From assembly GCF_029392015.1 (NCBI RefSeq), contig NZ_CP113925.1:1550001-1614000 (forward strand): DNA of 64,000 bases. Direction: 5' to 3'. The first letter of the stretch is position 1; every line of letters starts with the position of its first letter. Below the pieces are notes generated by a model, which was not told the origin of the DNA, ran no database searches, and saw only the letters and a list, made by a program, of their open reading frames with translations. Below are positions 18,466 through 27,497 of this stretch, one piece after another. A program made the position numbers and the translations under genes. The stretch is from Bifidobacterium sp. ESL0728. GTDB lineage: Bacteria; Actinomycetota; Actinomycetes; Actinomycetales; Bifidobacteriaceae.

Positions 18466-19003
18466 TTCAAATATTTTCATTGAATCCCATCGCCTCCATC
18501 ACCCTTTCGGTTTCGCTGAATTCCATCCTTTCTGGAAATGGCTGGAACGCTTGAATAAGGCGAAGCGGATAATTATGCTCGATTCCGTTTACGCCGAATT
18601 GACGAAAAGGGACAGCGAAAAGAACCTCGACGAACTAGGCACATGGGTCGAAGCGACTTTCACTCCGCCTTTGTCTCATCACACCGATGAAATCGGCGCA
18701 TTGTATGTACAGATACAGGATTACCTGCAAGATTGTCAACTTTATACTCCTGAATCCTATGCGCAATGGGAGCCCTTGGATAAAGCCGACCCTTGGCTGA
18801 TTGCTGCCGCAAAGACCAACAATGCCATTATTGTCACCAATGAACGAGCGGTTCATCCGACCAAAAACCAGAAACTTAAGCGAGAACCTAAAATTCCGGA
18901 TATAGCCGAGGAATTCCACGTTAAGACCATGACACTCCGAGAATTTTTTGATGCCAACGGTTTTCTCAAAAGAAAACCTTACCCGTTGCAACCTTCTTTT
19001 TAA
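18440..19003 (+). CDS. DUF4411-family PIN-like protein, putative toxin
   Basis: The 187-residue protein starts MMTSQFLLDSNIFIESHRLH and has the pattern of PIN-like DUF4411 proteins: an early Asp in LLDSN, LDSVYAELTKRD, then DKADPWLIAAAKTNNAIIVTNER, where the acidic residues would form a metal-dependent nuclease site. GAAAGGGCTGG precedes the ATG. It overlaps the end of the ImmA/IrrE gene, which in this type of pair is thought to act as the antitoxin or regulator. As the upstream gene is interrupted by an amber codon, the toxin may be without its normal partner, or the pair may be inactive. Confidence 0.75.
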   Translation: MMTSQFLLDSNIFIESHRLHHPFGFAEFHPFWKWLERLNKAKRIIMLDSVYAELTKRDSEKNLDELGTWVEATFTPPLSHHTDEIGALYVQIQDYLQDCQLYTPESYAQWEPLDKADPWLIAAAKTNNAIIVTNERAVHPTKNQKLKREPKIPDIAEEFHVKTMTLREFFDANGFLKRKPYPLQPSF

Positions 19004-19073
19004 TTTTTCTACACCTTGGAGTAAGCGCATTGACGTTATACGAGTCAACGGTACTGCTAGAATGAAGCAGCAC

Positions 19074-19147
19074 GGTCCCGTAGCTCAGTTGGATAGAGCA
19101 ACTGACTTCTAATCTGTAGGTCGCGAGTTCGAATCTCGCCGGGATCA
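19074..19147 (+). tRNA. tRNA-Arg (anticodon TCT)
   Basis: The cloverleaf is clear: acceptor GGTCCCG pairs with CGGGATC, D-arm GCTC/GAGC, T-arm GCGAG-TTCGAAT-CTCGC, anticodon loop CTTCTAA with TCT at 19108-19110. The discriminator is A and no CCA is encoded. The anticodon stem ACTGA/TCTGT has a T-T mismatch at its third pair. It decodes AGA (and possibly AGG). It stands alone between the DUF4411 gene and a histidine kinase; no integrase or repeated 3' end is seen near it. Confidence 0.92.
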
Positions 19148-19192
19148 CTTGTTTTGTTGGCCGGTTTTCGCCGGACGTGCCGAAGGAGTCAG

Positions 19193-20506
19193 ATGTCTGA
19201 TCGCGGCAAAGACAAATCGACAGAAAATCCGTCGAGGTTCAGTATCAATCGGAAAGCGCCGCGCCGCCGATTTCCCAAGTATTCAGCGCTGATATTCGCT
19301 TTGGCATTTGCCTTTATCATTCCTGATTCGGCGTATGTGGGTCATTTCGTACTTATGGTTCTGCAACCGGTACTGATTCTGTTGCTGTATACCGCGATGG
19401 TCAAAGCGCCAAAACTGTTCTGGCAACGTGCAGCGGCGCTGATTCTGATTGCGGTCTGCATATGGTCGGCACCGTATCTGCGCCACGGCGGGCAACTGCT
19501 TACCTATATCGTCATAGCGGAAGCGTCGATCCTGTTCAATGCCACATTCGGGTACGTCGCCATCATGCTTTCCGCAGTAGCCATGTGGCTGCTCTCGCCG
19601 ATGCTCAATCCCTTATCGAGCTCGCGTCTCCCCGATTCCATCGCCACGTCAATCTACATATTGTTCGCCGGAGTCCTCTTCATGGTCTACACCGTGCAAT
19701 CGGAGAAACTGCAACGGGCGAACGAACAACTCCAAGACAATATACAGCAGATTGAGTCGCTGACCCTTTCGCGCGAACGGGCAAGGATGGCCAGCGAAAT
19801 GCACGATTCCATAGGACAACAGCTCACTGCGATACACTATGCCCATGAATCCGCGGCAAACGCCACAGCACTCGCAACAGGCCTGACAGAAACAGAACGG
19901 GCAACGATCAACAAATCAATCGCCAAATCCGATGAAATCGCCGAAGGCGCCTTGTCCGAAGTCCGTCAGATGGCACGCGCCCTGGACCCGGCGGCGTTTG
20001 GTCAAACGCTCACCAACGAATCAATCGGCGCGATGGCACGCTCGTTCCGTCAGACCGGACTTGAGATGCAGACCGACATCACCGGAGAGGTCAGTCTGTT
20101 AGGCCCAGACGAACAAACATTGTTGTTTCGCGCTTTGCAGGAAACGCTGACCAATGCCGTACGCCACGCCCACGCCACCAAGGTACGACTTGCTATCGCC
20201 GTCGGCGGCCACGAGACAACTCTGCGCGTCGAGGACGATGGTCCGGGCATTGGTGTGGACGATATCGATCACGGCTTCGGCCTTGCGGCGTTGCGTCAGC
20301 GTATGGAACAAATCGGCGGAAGTCTGACCTTGGGAGAATCGCAATCGCTTGGCGGAGCCAGCATCACGGTGACCATTGCAAAACCGAACAAGAGGAAGTC
20401 AACGAAGCCATCACAATCGTCAAATTCGGATACTGCAAAACACATTTCCAAGGAAAGTGGAGAAAACAACGCAACGACGCCCACGAAAGGAACGGACAAG
20501 TCATGA
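19193..20506 (+). CDS. Sensor histidine kinase (HisKA_3 type)
   Basis: The start MSDRGKDKS at 19193 follows GAAGGAG; 437 residues. Five to six membrane helices fill residues about 30-165 with very short loops, so the sensor is intramembrane rather than a large outside domain. A coiled linker (LQRANEQLQDNIQQIESL) leads to the dimerisation box EMHDSIGQQLTAIH with H204. The ATPase part has LTNAVRHAHATKV (N-box), DDGPGIG and HGFGLAALRQRM (G-boxes), all intact. A polar Ser/Lys-rich tail follows. It overlaps the response regulator gene by 4 nt (ATGA) and both face the ABC transporter operon at 21403-24220, an arrangement common for peptide-sensing exporters. Confidence 0.92.
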   Translation: MSDRGKDKSTENPSRFSINRKAPRRRFPKYSALIFALAFAFIIPDSAYVGHFVLMVLQPVLILLLYTAMVKAPKLFWQRAAALILIAVCIWSAPYLRHGGQLLTYIVIAEASILFNATFGYVAIMLSAVAMWLLSPMLNPLSSSRLPDSIATSIYILFAGVLFMVYTVQSEKLQRANEQLQDNIQQIESLTLSRERARMASEMHDSIGQQLTAIHYAHESAANATALATGLTETERATINKSIAKSDEIAEGALSEVRQMARALDPAAFGQTLTNESIGAMARSFRQTGLEMQTDITGEVSLLGPDEQTLLFRALQETLTNAVRHAHATKVRLAIAVGGHETTLRVEDDGPGIGVDDIDHGFGLAALRQRMEQIGGSLTLGESQSLGGASITVTIAKPNKRKSTKPSQSSNSDTAKHISKESGENNATTPTKGTDKS

Positions 20507-21393
20507 GCGATGCCGTCGAATCCGAAGCGACCACGACCAACCGGCCCATCCATCTGCTCATCGTGGATGATCAGGAGCTTATCCTCACGGGGCTCGCTGA
20601 ACTCGTCACCTATATGCCCGGTGTGGAGGTGACCGCGCAATCACAAAGCGGTCAGGCGGTGCTTCAATTGCCAGAGAGCACACTCAACTCAATCGATGTT
20701 GCTCTGGTCGACGCGCGCATGCCGCAGATGGACGGACCGGAGCTAATCGCGCAATTGCATGACAAATATCCTGACATCAAATGCATTCTGCTCACCGCGT
20801 TCGATGAGGATGACAACCTGATCAATTCCTTGAAAGCCGGTGCTGTCGGCTATCTGCTCAAAGACATCTCCACAGCCGATCTCGCCGACGCCATCCACCG
20901 CGCAGCCGAGGGAGGCCGGATCATCGGCGCCAGCGCCACTGCTCACGCCATGCGTCTCATCTCGCAATCCGGCAAGCAGGACGATAGAAACTGCGATAAT
21001 GCGGCTTTCTCGGCCGACTCCGATGAACAAGCCACAAGCAAAAGAGCCGCAAGAAGATTTGATATATTCTCTACCGCAGCTTCCCACGAATTTGTATCCG
21101 ATAAGCGCACCGATGGAAATATGGAAGCCGATGGAGACTCCTATGTCGTAGCAAGTGACGTTTCCGACATCGCCCACGCCAGTTCGGAGACCCGCACATT
21201 GCTTGCCGGGCTTACACCACGAAACCAGCAGATCGCCCTGCTCATCGCCCAAGGCCACACCAATTCAGAGATTGCAGACAAGCTGTTTCTCTCCCCAGGA
21301 ACGGTGAAAAACCACGCCAGCCACATCTTCGCCAGCCTCAACGTCCGCAACCGCACCGAACTGACCGCCCTGCTCGGCGGCACGTTGAACTGA
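20503..21393 (+). CDS. LuxR/NarL-family response regulator with long linker
   Basis: The 296-residue protein has a receiver domain at 15-135 (acidic pair D22-D23, phosphoacceptor D70 in VALVDARMPQMDG, Lys in YLLKDIS) and a C-terminal LuxR helix-turn-helix from LTPRNQQIALLIAQGHTNSEIADKLFL to GTVKNHASHIFASLNV. Between them is a linker of about 85 residues (Asp, Ser, Ala and Arg rich), whereas NarL-type regulators usually have 15-30; it accounts for the extra length. It is coupled to the kinase by a 4-nt overlap. The gene ends 9 nt from the convergent permease gene, whose transporter is the likely target. Confidence 0.92.
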   Translation: MSDAVESEATTTNRPIHLLIVDDQELILTGLAELVTYMPGVEVTAQSQSGQAVLQLPESTLNSIDVALVDARMPQMDGPELIAQLHDKYPDIKCILLTAFDEDDNLINSLKAGAVGYLLKDISTADLADAIHRAAEGGRIIGASATAHAMRLISQSGKQDDRNCDNAAFSADSDEQATSKRAARRFDIFSTAASHEFVSDKRTDGNMEADGDSYVVASDVSDIAHASSETRTLLAGLTPRNQQIALLIAQGHTNSEIADKLFLSPGTVKNHASHIFASLNVRNRTELTALLGGTLN

Positions 21394-21402
21394 AACCGGC
21401 AC

Positions 21403-23448
21403 TCATCGACCGCCGTTGCGGACAACGCTGCGATAAACCGAACGGTATAACAGGCCGCCGCAGCCGATGACAATCAGCAACGCGAGCGCCATCATGCCCA
21501 GCTGAGGCCACGGCACATACACCCGCGCCGCATGCCAGTAGCCGACAAGCCTCGGCTGCTCGGTGAGGTTGGCGGAAATGACGACGGTCACCATCGAGAG
21601 CAGACCCGCCGTGCCGACCTCGATACCGGTGCGGATGCAGCCGGTCATAGCCCACTGCCGTTCGCTCATGCCAATCATCCAAGCGGCCCTGGCCTCGCGG
21701 CGGCGCGATTCCGCATCGTTGGCGACCACGGAGACCAAACCCACCACCGAAATGAGCAGAATCGGATAGACGAAGAAATATACACCGACTCGGTTGCCGC
21801 CCGCGAACTCGCGCTGAGATACCGCACCAAACGGCAGTTGGTCGATAACATCCGCGGTATTCGAAACGCTTACAGAACGACCGCCTGTATCTGACACCAA
21901 CCCACGGGCCCTGTCCGTACGGTCTTGGTGAATGATCGCCATACGACGGCCATGATGATTTTCCATTGGGTTAAGTGAACGCGGTACATAGAGATTGCCG
22001 GTCATTCCGCCGCCCATTCGTATGACGGAAGTGACTTTGCTGCGATGCCAGTGACCGTCCGCTCCCGCTATGCAGACCGGTTGGCCGATTTTGTTTTCCC
22101 CCGCCGACACCACACCATTGCGGGCATCCACGTCGCCTTGTCTCGCGCCGACCGGTATGAAATCCGAAAGCGAACCGCTATCGATGACCGAAGAAAGGCC
22201 TTCACCCGACGGATAGCCTTCGGCCAGATCCTCCTTCATCTGTTTGTCGCAACCACCAGAATCGGAGTACAGATACCTCACTTGCGTGGTCGGCGACAGC
22301 ACCAAGGCACGAGGATCGGCTTTTCTCGCCAACATACGCAGATATTCGGTGCCAGCTTTCCCTGCCCGTCCGGTCTCCATCACCGACGTGCCATCGAAAA
22401 TCGCGTGCAACGAAGTGCTGGCGGCATGGTCTTGGAAGGTCTGCAGCCCATAGAAGAACACAAATACGGCCACGGCCACCACCGTGATGCTGAAAATCGA
22501 CATCGATTTGAGCGCCGCTACATCGCGCAGGGCGATGTCCGCCCACGAACGGCCACGCAGCCGCTTGCTGATGCCACTACCGATGACGCGCAGCAACGGC
22601 TTGGCCAGCCGGGCGATACCCCAACAGACCAAAAGCGGCATCACACCGTTACCCATCTGCGCCGCATCGCTGTTGGAGCGTGAAGAGGCGATACCCCAAC
22701 CGATGCCGACGACGAACATGACCGCAGTGATGAGGTTGCGAATGACGGCGGAGAACCAAGTATATGCGCTCCGTCTTGTCTTGCGCTCCGGGGCAGAGGA
22801 AAGCACCAGTCGCGATTTGCCGACCTTCCTGCCGGAAAAATAAGCGGAAACCATCGCACAAACCAAGGAAATCAGGACGGTCTGCCAAACCGCGTTAAAG
22901 AACCCAAAACCGGTGCGCTTGACCGCATCTGTGCCGAGGAGCCTGAAGAGGAAGTAGAACAATGCGTTGCCCGGCACACCAAGTACACACGCGCCAAGCG
23001 CCGAGATAAGGGCAATAGGCAACTGCACGCCGATCATCGCCCGAATCAGCCAACGAGGAGTGGCACCCATTATCCTTAAGCGCATCAGGTCGTCCCACTT
23101 GGTGATGAAAGCATGGTCAGTGGTCGTCTTGTCAATCAGGACTGCGGCGACAACCATGAAGACCAGAAACGTCCCCAAGTCACCGGCAACGCTCGGAACC
23201 GAGTTCACAGCCCACGCGAGCACGAATATCAGTGTCATCGCCGCCATGTTCGCCGCACCGTTAAGCAATTGCAAGCGTCTATTGCCTCTCCAAAGCGAAG
23301 AGACGATATGCGAGCCGCTCATCCTGACGCTGTTTCGTGGCCCATTTCCCCTACTGGCAGCACCGCCCACGCCAACTGTATTACGTATACCGACTTCGGC
23401 ATCCGTCACGTTCATGCTCTTGACTCTCTCGGTTCCGGGCTTACTCAT
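21403..23448 (-). CDS. ABC transporter permease (FtsX-like)
   Basis: The start MSKPGTERVKSM at 23448 overlaps the ATPase gene end by 8 nt; 681 residues. The protein has about eight to ten membrane helices: a first group around residues 65-230 (LIFVLAWAVNSVPSV, FLVFMVVAAVLI, LPIALISALGACVLG), a pair near 240-300, one near 340 (MSIFSITVVAVAVFVFFYGLQTF) with a large outside domain up to about 560, and a C-terminal group (FFVYPILLISVVGLVSVVA, LLSMVTVVISANL, LGMMALALLIVIGCGG). This is the duplicated FtsX layout of MacB/BceB-type exporters. With the ATPase at 23441 and the kinase-regulator pair opposite, it probably exports or resists a peptide or lipid-targeting compound. The substrate is unknown. 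Confidence 0.85.
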   Translation of the reverse strand: MSKPGTERVKSMNVTDAEVGIRNTVGVGGAASRGNGPRNSVRMSGSHIVSSLWRGNRRLQLLNGAANMAAMTLIFVLAWAVNSVPSVAGDLGTFLVFMVVAAVLIDKTTTDHAFITKWDDLMRLRIMGATPRWLIRAMIGVQLPIALISALGACVLGVPGNALFYFLFRLLGTDAVKRTGFGFFNAVWQTVLISLVCAMVSAYFSGRKVGKSRLVLSSAPERKTRRSAYTWFSAVIRNLITAVMFVVGIGWGIASSRSNSDAAQMGNGVMPLLVCWGIARLAKPLLRVIGSGISKRLRGRSWADIALRDVAALKSMSIFSITVVAVAVFVFFYGLQTFQDHAASTSLHAIFDGTSVMETGRAGKAGTEYLRMLARKADPRALVLSPTTQVRYLYSDSGGCDKQMKEDLAEGYPSGEGLSSVIDSGSLSDFIPVGARQGDVDARNGVVSAGENKIGQPVCIAGADGHWHRSKVTSVIRMGGGMTGNLYVPRSLNPMENHHGRRMAIIHQDRTDRARGLVSDTGGRSVSVSNTADVIDQLPFGAVSQREFAGGNRVGVYFFVYPILLISVVGLVSVVANDAESRRREARAAWMIGMSERQWAMTGCIRTGIEVGTAGLLSMVTVVISANLTEQPRLVGYWHAARVYVPWPQLGMMALALLIVIGCGGLLYRSVYRSVVRNGGR

Positions 23449-24220
23449 GACGGCCTCCCAACAACAAATCCTCGATTTGCGGGGCGGAAAGCCCGTTGCC
23501 ATATTCGCGCACGATCCGACCATCAGCCATCAGCACCACACGGTCGGCCGACGAGGCGACCACCGGATCGTGCGTGACGATCAGCGCCGCCTTGAGCCCG
23601 GCCCGCATGGAGGCATGAATGGTTTCGATGACCTCATCTCGTGCCTTCGGATCGAGGTTGCCGGTCGGCTCATCAGCGAACAGCACATCCGCACCGATGG
23701 CGAGCGCCCTGGCGATGGCGACACGTTGCTGCTGACCGCCGGAAAGACTGGTGACGGGCGTGTCCAGCGGTTTATCGGCAAGCCCCACGCATGCCAGAGC
23801 CCGCAGCATCTCGTCGTCACCCATCCGCTCGCCGCGAATAGAAGCGGGCAATGCCACGTTCTCCCCGATAGTCAGGTTCTCGAGCAGCATGTAGTCCTGG
23901 AAAATGAATGCGAAGCGCGAGGCGCGCAGTTGGGCCAGTTTTTTCTCACCAAGCTTGGCCAACACCTTGCCATCGAACGTCACCGCGCCTCGGGTGGGTT
24001 TGTCCATTCCGGCCATCGCCCGCAGCAGTGACGACTTGCCGCAACCTGAAGGACCGATAACCGCCACCGTCTCGCCTTCGCGAACAGTCAGGTCGATCGG
24101 TCCCAGTCTGAACCCGAAGTCGCGGAACAAACCTGCGGCACGTAAAACCTCTCTGGTTCTTTTCTGTTGTTGCATGGGATACGTCGGTGTTGCATAGCTT
24201 GTGATGTTTTCGTTTTCCAT
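23441..24220 (-). CDS. ABC transporter ATP-binding protein (LolD/MacB type)
   Basis: From the ATG at 24220 (MENENITSYATP) the protein has 259 residues. It has Walker A GPSGCGKSSLL, a Q-loop in FIFQDYMLLENLTIGEN, the signature SLSGGQQQRVAIARAL and Walker B VLFADEPTGNLDPKA followed by the switch His in VTHDP. The FADEPTGNLD form is typical of the LolD/MacB/FtsE exporter class. The frame remains open to 24670, but that would overlap the divergent gene at 24458 and the extra sequence shows no domain, so the shorter form is preferred. It is the first gene of the ATPase-permease operon. Confidence 0.88.
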   Translation of the reverse strand: MENENITSYATPTYPMQQQKRTREVLRAAGLFRDFGFRLGPIDLTVREGETVAVIGPSGCGKSSLLRAMAGMDKPTRGAVTFDGKVLAKLGEKKLAQLRASRFAFIFQDYMLLENLTIGENVALPASIRGERMGDDEMLRALACVGLADKPLDTPVTSLSGGQQQRVAIARALAIGADVLFADEPTGNLDPKARDEVIETIHASMRAGLKAALIVTHDPVVASSADRVVLMADGRIVREYGNGLSAPQIEDLLLGGRHE

Positions 24221-24457
24221 ATTTTCATCGTCACATATTCCAAGAGACTGTGCCCGGTGCCGAAAGTCACTGTTTTCCCTTAAATGTCGCGGAATGGCAA
24301 ATCGAAAATCATCGGGACTCCATTCAGGATTTAGGAAAATTCGCAATGGCCGGAAGAATACGAATGAACGAAGCAACAATTGCGTAAGTGCCGGAATATG
24401 GCGGAATTGCAATAAAAATATGATATTCGTGTCGCAAAGTGACGATAAACTCAAGTC

Positions 24458-25717
24458 ATGGATTCGGACAAGGAAACGCCCCAGACCGCTGATAATAACG
24501 ACGCTCGGCAAGCCGCTGACGCGTTTCCCACCGCGCTGCCTTTTGACCATCGTGCAAGCGCAAACCAAAATCTGAGCTTCGAATATGCAAAACCGGCGTT
24601 CGCTTCGGCTGGACTTGAGTGGTCCGACGACAACCTTGTTCGCTTGCACCTCTTTGACCCTGAAAAGCAAGCCACCAATGTAGCTCTATTGCTTGGCGAC
24701 CAATGTCCGTACCTCGTCAAATGTGCGGTCTTCGAAGGCGACACCAAGACGAATCTGACCGAACGTCAGAATGTTTCAGGCTCTGTTTTAAACCAAATCG
24801 ATGCCACGATGATGTTCCTGAACCAGCACAACTCTGAAAATGCATGGCCAGAGGCCGCGTTGCGCGAGTCGCTGGTCAACGCCGTTCTGCATCGGGATTA
24901 CGACAAAAGCGGCCCGATTCTTATCAGCATCTTCGATTCGAGCATCGAAATCGTCTCGCCCGGTGGCCTGGTGGACGGCTTCGAGGTCAACGACCTCTTG
25001 AACGGGGTCAGCGAATCGCGCAACCCGTGGCTGGCCGAGGTGTTCGAGGCTCTGCACTTGAGCGAAAACTACGGAACCGGCGTGCAGCGTATCCTCGATG
25101 CCTATTCACAAAGCCTTGCCAGCCCGCAACTTCGCGTCGGCCCGGGCTCGGTGGCGATGATCCTGCCCAAGCCGGTACTCGATTCCGCATGGCCAGAGCC
25201 ACATATCACCGACGAAAACGACGAAGAACCAGGAAACGGAACGGATAATCCCGATAACGATAATCCGGGCGAAGGTTCCGGCAAAGCCAAGCGCTATACA
25301 TTCCCGCTGGGCGGTCCGCACCTCTTCACCACCAACCCCGCCGAAGCGCTTGTCGGAAGCACAGTGCTTGCCGCGACCCCATTCTCGTCCGTGGTTTTCG
25401 CGGGCAGCAAGATCTGGCAGCTCCTGAACGGCAACCCCGACCCGAAGGAACTGGCCGAACTCCCGGATAGCGTCAAAGCGCAATTGCAGCAATGGATGGT
25501 CGGCAGGGAAACGAATCAACTCGAGATTGATGCGCTCGAGCAAATCACCAAGCATCTGCTGTCGGAGCGGAAAGAGGCCATGAGCCTGCGTGAAATCCAA
25601 ACCGAGCTCGGCACCGATTCCGGAGAACTCACCAACGCACTTGAGGGGCTCACAGAAAAAGGCGAGTTGAAGAGCGTCACTTGCGGCGAAACAACAAAAT
25701 ACTCGCTGCCGCGTTAA
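24458..25717 (+). CDS. RecG-like ATP-binding transcriptional regulator (HATPase_c_4 with winged helix)
   Basis: The 419-residue protein has a weak AlbA_2/Schlafen-like region (LLLGDQCPYLVKCAVFEGDTKTNL), then an ATPase part of the GHKL type: WPEAALRESLVNAVLHRDYDKSGPILISIFDSSIEIVSPGGL and a second box ENYGTGVQRI. The C-terminus (from about residue 370) looks like a winged helix (MSLREIQTELGTDSGELTNALEGLTEKGELKSV). These proteins are called ATP-binding or RecG-related regulators; their targets are mostly unknown. The N-terminal AlbA_2 domain is shorter than usual (it normally holds a longer domain before the ATPase), so the gene may be truncated or divergent. The ribosome binding site is weak. 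Between 25718 and 25889 nothing clear was found. Confidence 0.65.
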   Translation: MDSDKETPQTADNNDARQAADAFPTALPFDHRASANQNLSFEYAKPAFASAGLEWSDDNLVRLHLFDPEKQATNVALLLGDQCPYLVKCAVFEGDTKTNLTERQNVSGSVLNQIDATMMFLNQHNSENAWPEAALRESLVNAVLHRDYDKSGPILISIFDSSIEIVSPGGLVDGFEVNDLLNGVSESRNPWLAEVFEALHLSENYGTGVQRILDAYSQSLASPQLRVGPGSVAMILPKPVLDSAWPEPHITDENDEEPGNGTDNPDNDNPGEGSGKAKRYTFPLGGPHLFTTNPAEALVGSTVLAATPFSSVVFAGSKIWQLLNGNPDPKELAELPDSVKAQLQQWMVGRETNQLEIDALEQITKHLLSERKEAMSLREIQTELGTDSGELTNALEGLTEKGELKSVTCGETTKYSLPR

Positions 25718-25889
25718 GCGCTATCTGGTGTGGCTCGAGAACGTTTCTTCAATAACCGTTCGTCGTCACCGTTCGATTCGTCTTGCCTGTTTTCTCTAAT
25801 TCGACGGAGACAGACAGTGCAACATATTTCATACATTCAGCGAACATACAAGAAAGAATGTATTGCAATACGGATATCAATCTATTGTC

Positions 25890-27086
25890 TCAGTTGATAA
25901 TGAGCGCCAATCCCAGCAATACCGCCAAAAACAGGACATTGACCGCAGTATACACAAGCAGATAACGGCCCTTCTTGTCCGGGTATTTACGCGCGATCTG
26001 CTGGTAGGAAATCAGCGAGGCCATCGAGGCAATCAACGTGCCCAAGCCGCCAAGATTTGTGCCGATGATCAGCTCGCGCCACTGGCTGCAGAAGCCGGAA
26101 AGCAGGATGGAGGTGGGCACGTTGCTGATCAGCTGGCTGGAGGCGACAGCGACTTCCATCGGATGCTGGTTGACGATTGACGCCACGAAATTCGAGAATT
26201 CCGGCACGCGGCGCATGTTGCCGATGAAGATGAAGAACATGACGAAGGTGAGCGGCAGGCTCCAGTCGACCTTGAGGAACGCGCGACGGTCGCAGATCAG
26301 GAACGCACCGAACACCAGCACGCACATGAGCCACAGCGGAATCGACCCGCTGACAGTGAAAATGCAGATAAGGAACAGGGCGACATAAACGATTGAACGC
26401 CAGCCGCCGTAGCCTGCCCCGTAGTTGAGCACGCGGACCTCGTCGGGCTGCTGGTCGCTTTGCGGCGCAAACAGGGATTGCTCGATGCCCTTGCGCCCGA
26501 GCCCAGCAAAATCCGCCTGGCTATCGCGACGACGGAACACAATCAAAATAACGATAAGCAACAGGATTGCCGAAGCCAAGGAGAACGGCCCCATTACTGT
26601 AAGGAACTCCGAAGTCGGCATCTTGGAGACGGACTTGAGATAAAGATTATGGGCGTTGCCAACGGGTGTCAGCATACTGCCGGTGTTGGCACCGATGGTC
26701 ATCAATGTGGCCACAAGAATGGCCTTGTCCTCCATTTTCGCCATTACTAGCACCGAAATGGCGAAAGGAATGAACGTGACCAGAGCAACGTCATTGGTGA
26801 TGAAAATCGCGGAGAAGAACGTCAGGGAAACCAGCGCAATCACCAACGCACTTTCGGTGTGCACGTGTTCGAGCAGTTTGGTGCCGATGATATGGAAAAC
26901 GCCGATGCGCTGGAAGCCGCAGACCACAAGCATGAGGCAGACCAGCTGGGCGATGGTGTTGAGGTGGATATAGCCAAGGTACTGGCGATCCGGGGGAACG
27001 ATGAAACACGAAATGATGGCGAGTATCGTCGCCACCACCAAAATGGTGTCGTTTTTCAGTTCCTTGACGATCCACTTGCGCATCAA
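25890..27086 (-). CDS. ArsB/NhaD/SLC13-type anion permease
   Basis: The 398-residue membrane protein has about 11-12 hydrophobic segments. It contains FFSAIFITNDVALVTFIPFAISVL, the conserved NDVAL motif of the ArsB/NhaD superfamily, and GANTGSMLTPVGNAHNLYL, the second conserved re-entrant loop. In the C-terminal half are NVPTSILLSGF and GTNLGGLGTLIASMASLISY, the repeated counterpart (inverted symmetry). It probably moves an organic anion, arsenite or a cation across the membrane; the substrate cannot be told. The gene is on its own, with dnaG upstream on the same strand. Confidence 0.82.
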   Translation of the reverse strand: MMRKWIVKELKNDTILVVATILAIISCFIVPPDRQYLGYIHLNTIAQLVCLMLVVCGFQRIGVFHIIGTKLLEHVHTESALVIALVSLTFFSAIFITNDVALVTFIPFAISVLVMAKMEDKAILVATLMTIGANTGSMLTPVGNAHNLYLKSVSKMPTSEFLTVMGPFSLASAILLLIVILIVFRRRDSQADFAGLGRKGIEQSLFAPQSDQQPDEVRVLNYGAGYGGWRSIVYVALFLICIFTVSGSIPLWLMCVLVFGAFLICDRRAFLKVDWSLPLTFVMFFIFIGNMRRVPEFSNFVASIVNQHPMEVAVASSQLISNVPTSILLSGFCSQWRELIIGTNLGGLGTLIASMASLISYQQIARKYPDKKGRYLLVYTAVNVLFLAVLLGLALIIN

Positions 27087-27497
27087 TACACCAGCCAGAC
27101 CGTCAATCGGGAATGTTCGACATCATGACCGCGTCTCATTGATGCAGTCCAATCGGAAGGCGACATTCTCGCGCGGCACTCCCAAACGTCTCGATCATCC
27201 AATTTCCCCATCCATCACAAAAGGCCGATGCAACGGTCAACGAAGACACACTTTGGCAAGAATCTCACCTCACAACAATGCGCGCATTCGTTCTCTTACT
27301 TCTTATTGTATGGGTATTTGAGAGCGCAAAAGTACGAAAAAACGGGCTTTCAGCGACCATTTTCGTTTGTAGTACAGAAAATGGCAGGAAAATTCCTAGA
27401 CTTTATTGGTGTTTTTGGGGTGGGTAAAAGCGACCAAAATTGCAAAAAAAGTTGTGGAAATTTCCTACAGCTTGCCGTGTTGTGGACAAAGAACCAC
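27087..27497. other. Intergenic region dnaG to permease (411 bp)
   Basis: No gene. Two palindromic GGAAA-TTTCC type segments lie at 27388-27400 (GGAAAATTCC core) and 27456-27470 (GGAAATTTCC core), and a hairpin CCATTTTC ... GAAAATGG lies near 27358-27382. A single TGTGGACAA (27481-27489) matches the actinobacterial DnaA box on the minus strand but is isolated. No promoter with both elements at a normal spacing could be assigned. Confidence 0.45.

Noticed and set aside
19074..19147. Attachment site of an integrated element at tRNA-Arg
   Set aside because: No integrase gene and no repeat of the tRNA 3' end was seen near it.
24221..24670. N-terminal extension of the ABC ATPase
   Set aside because: It would overlap the divergent gene at 24458 and has no domain; the ATG at 24220 fits the family length.
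27481..27489. DnaA box suggesting an origin near dnaG
   Set aside because: Only one match and no cluster, dnaA or dnaN nearby.
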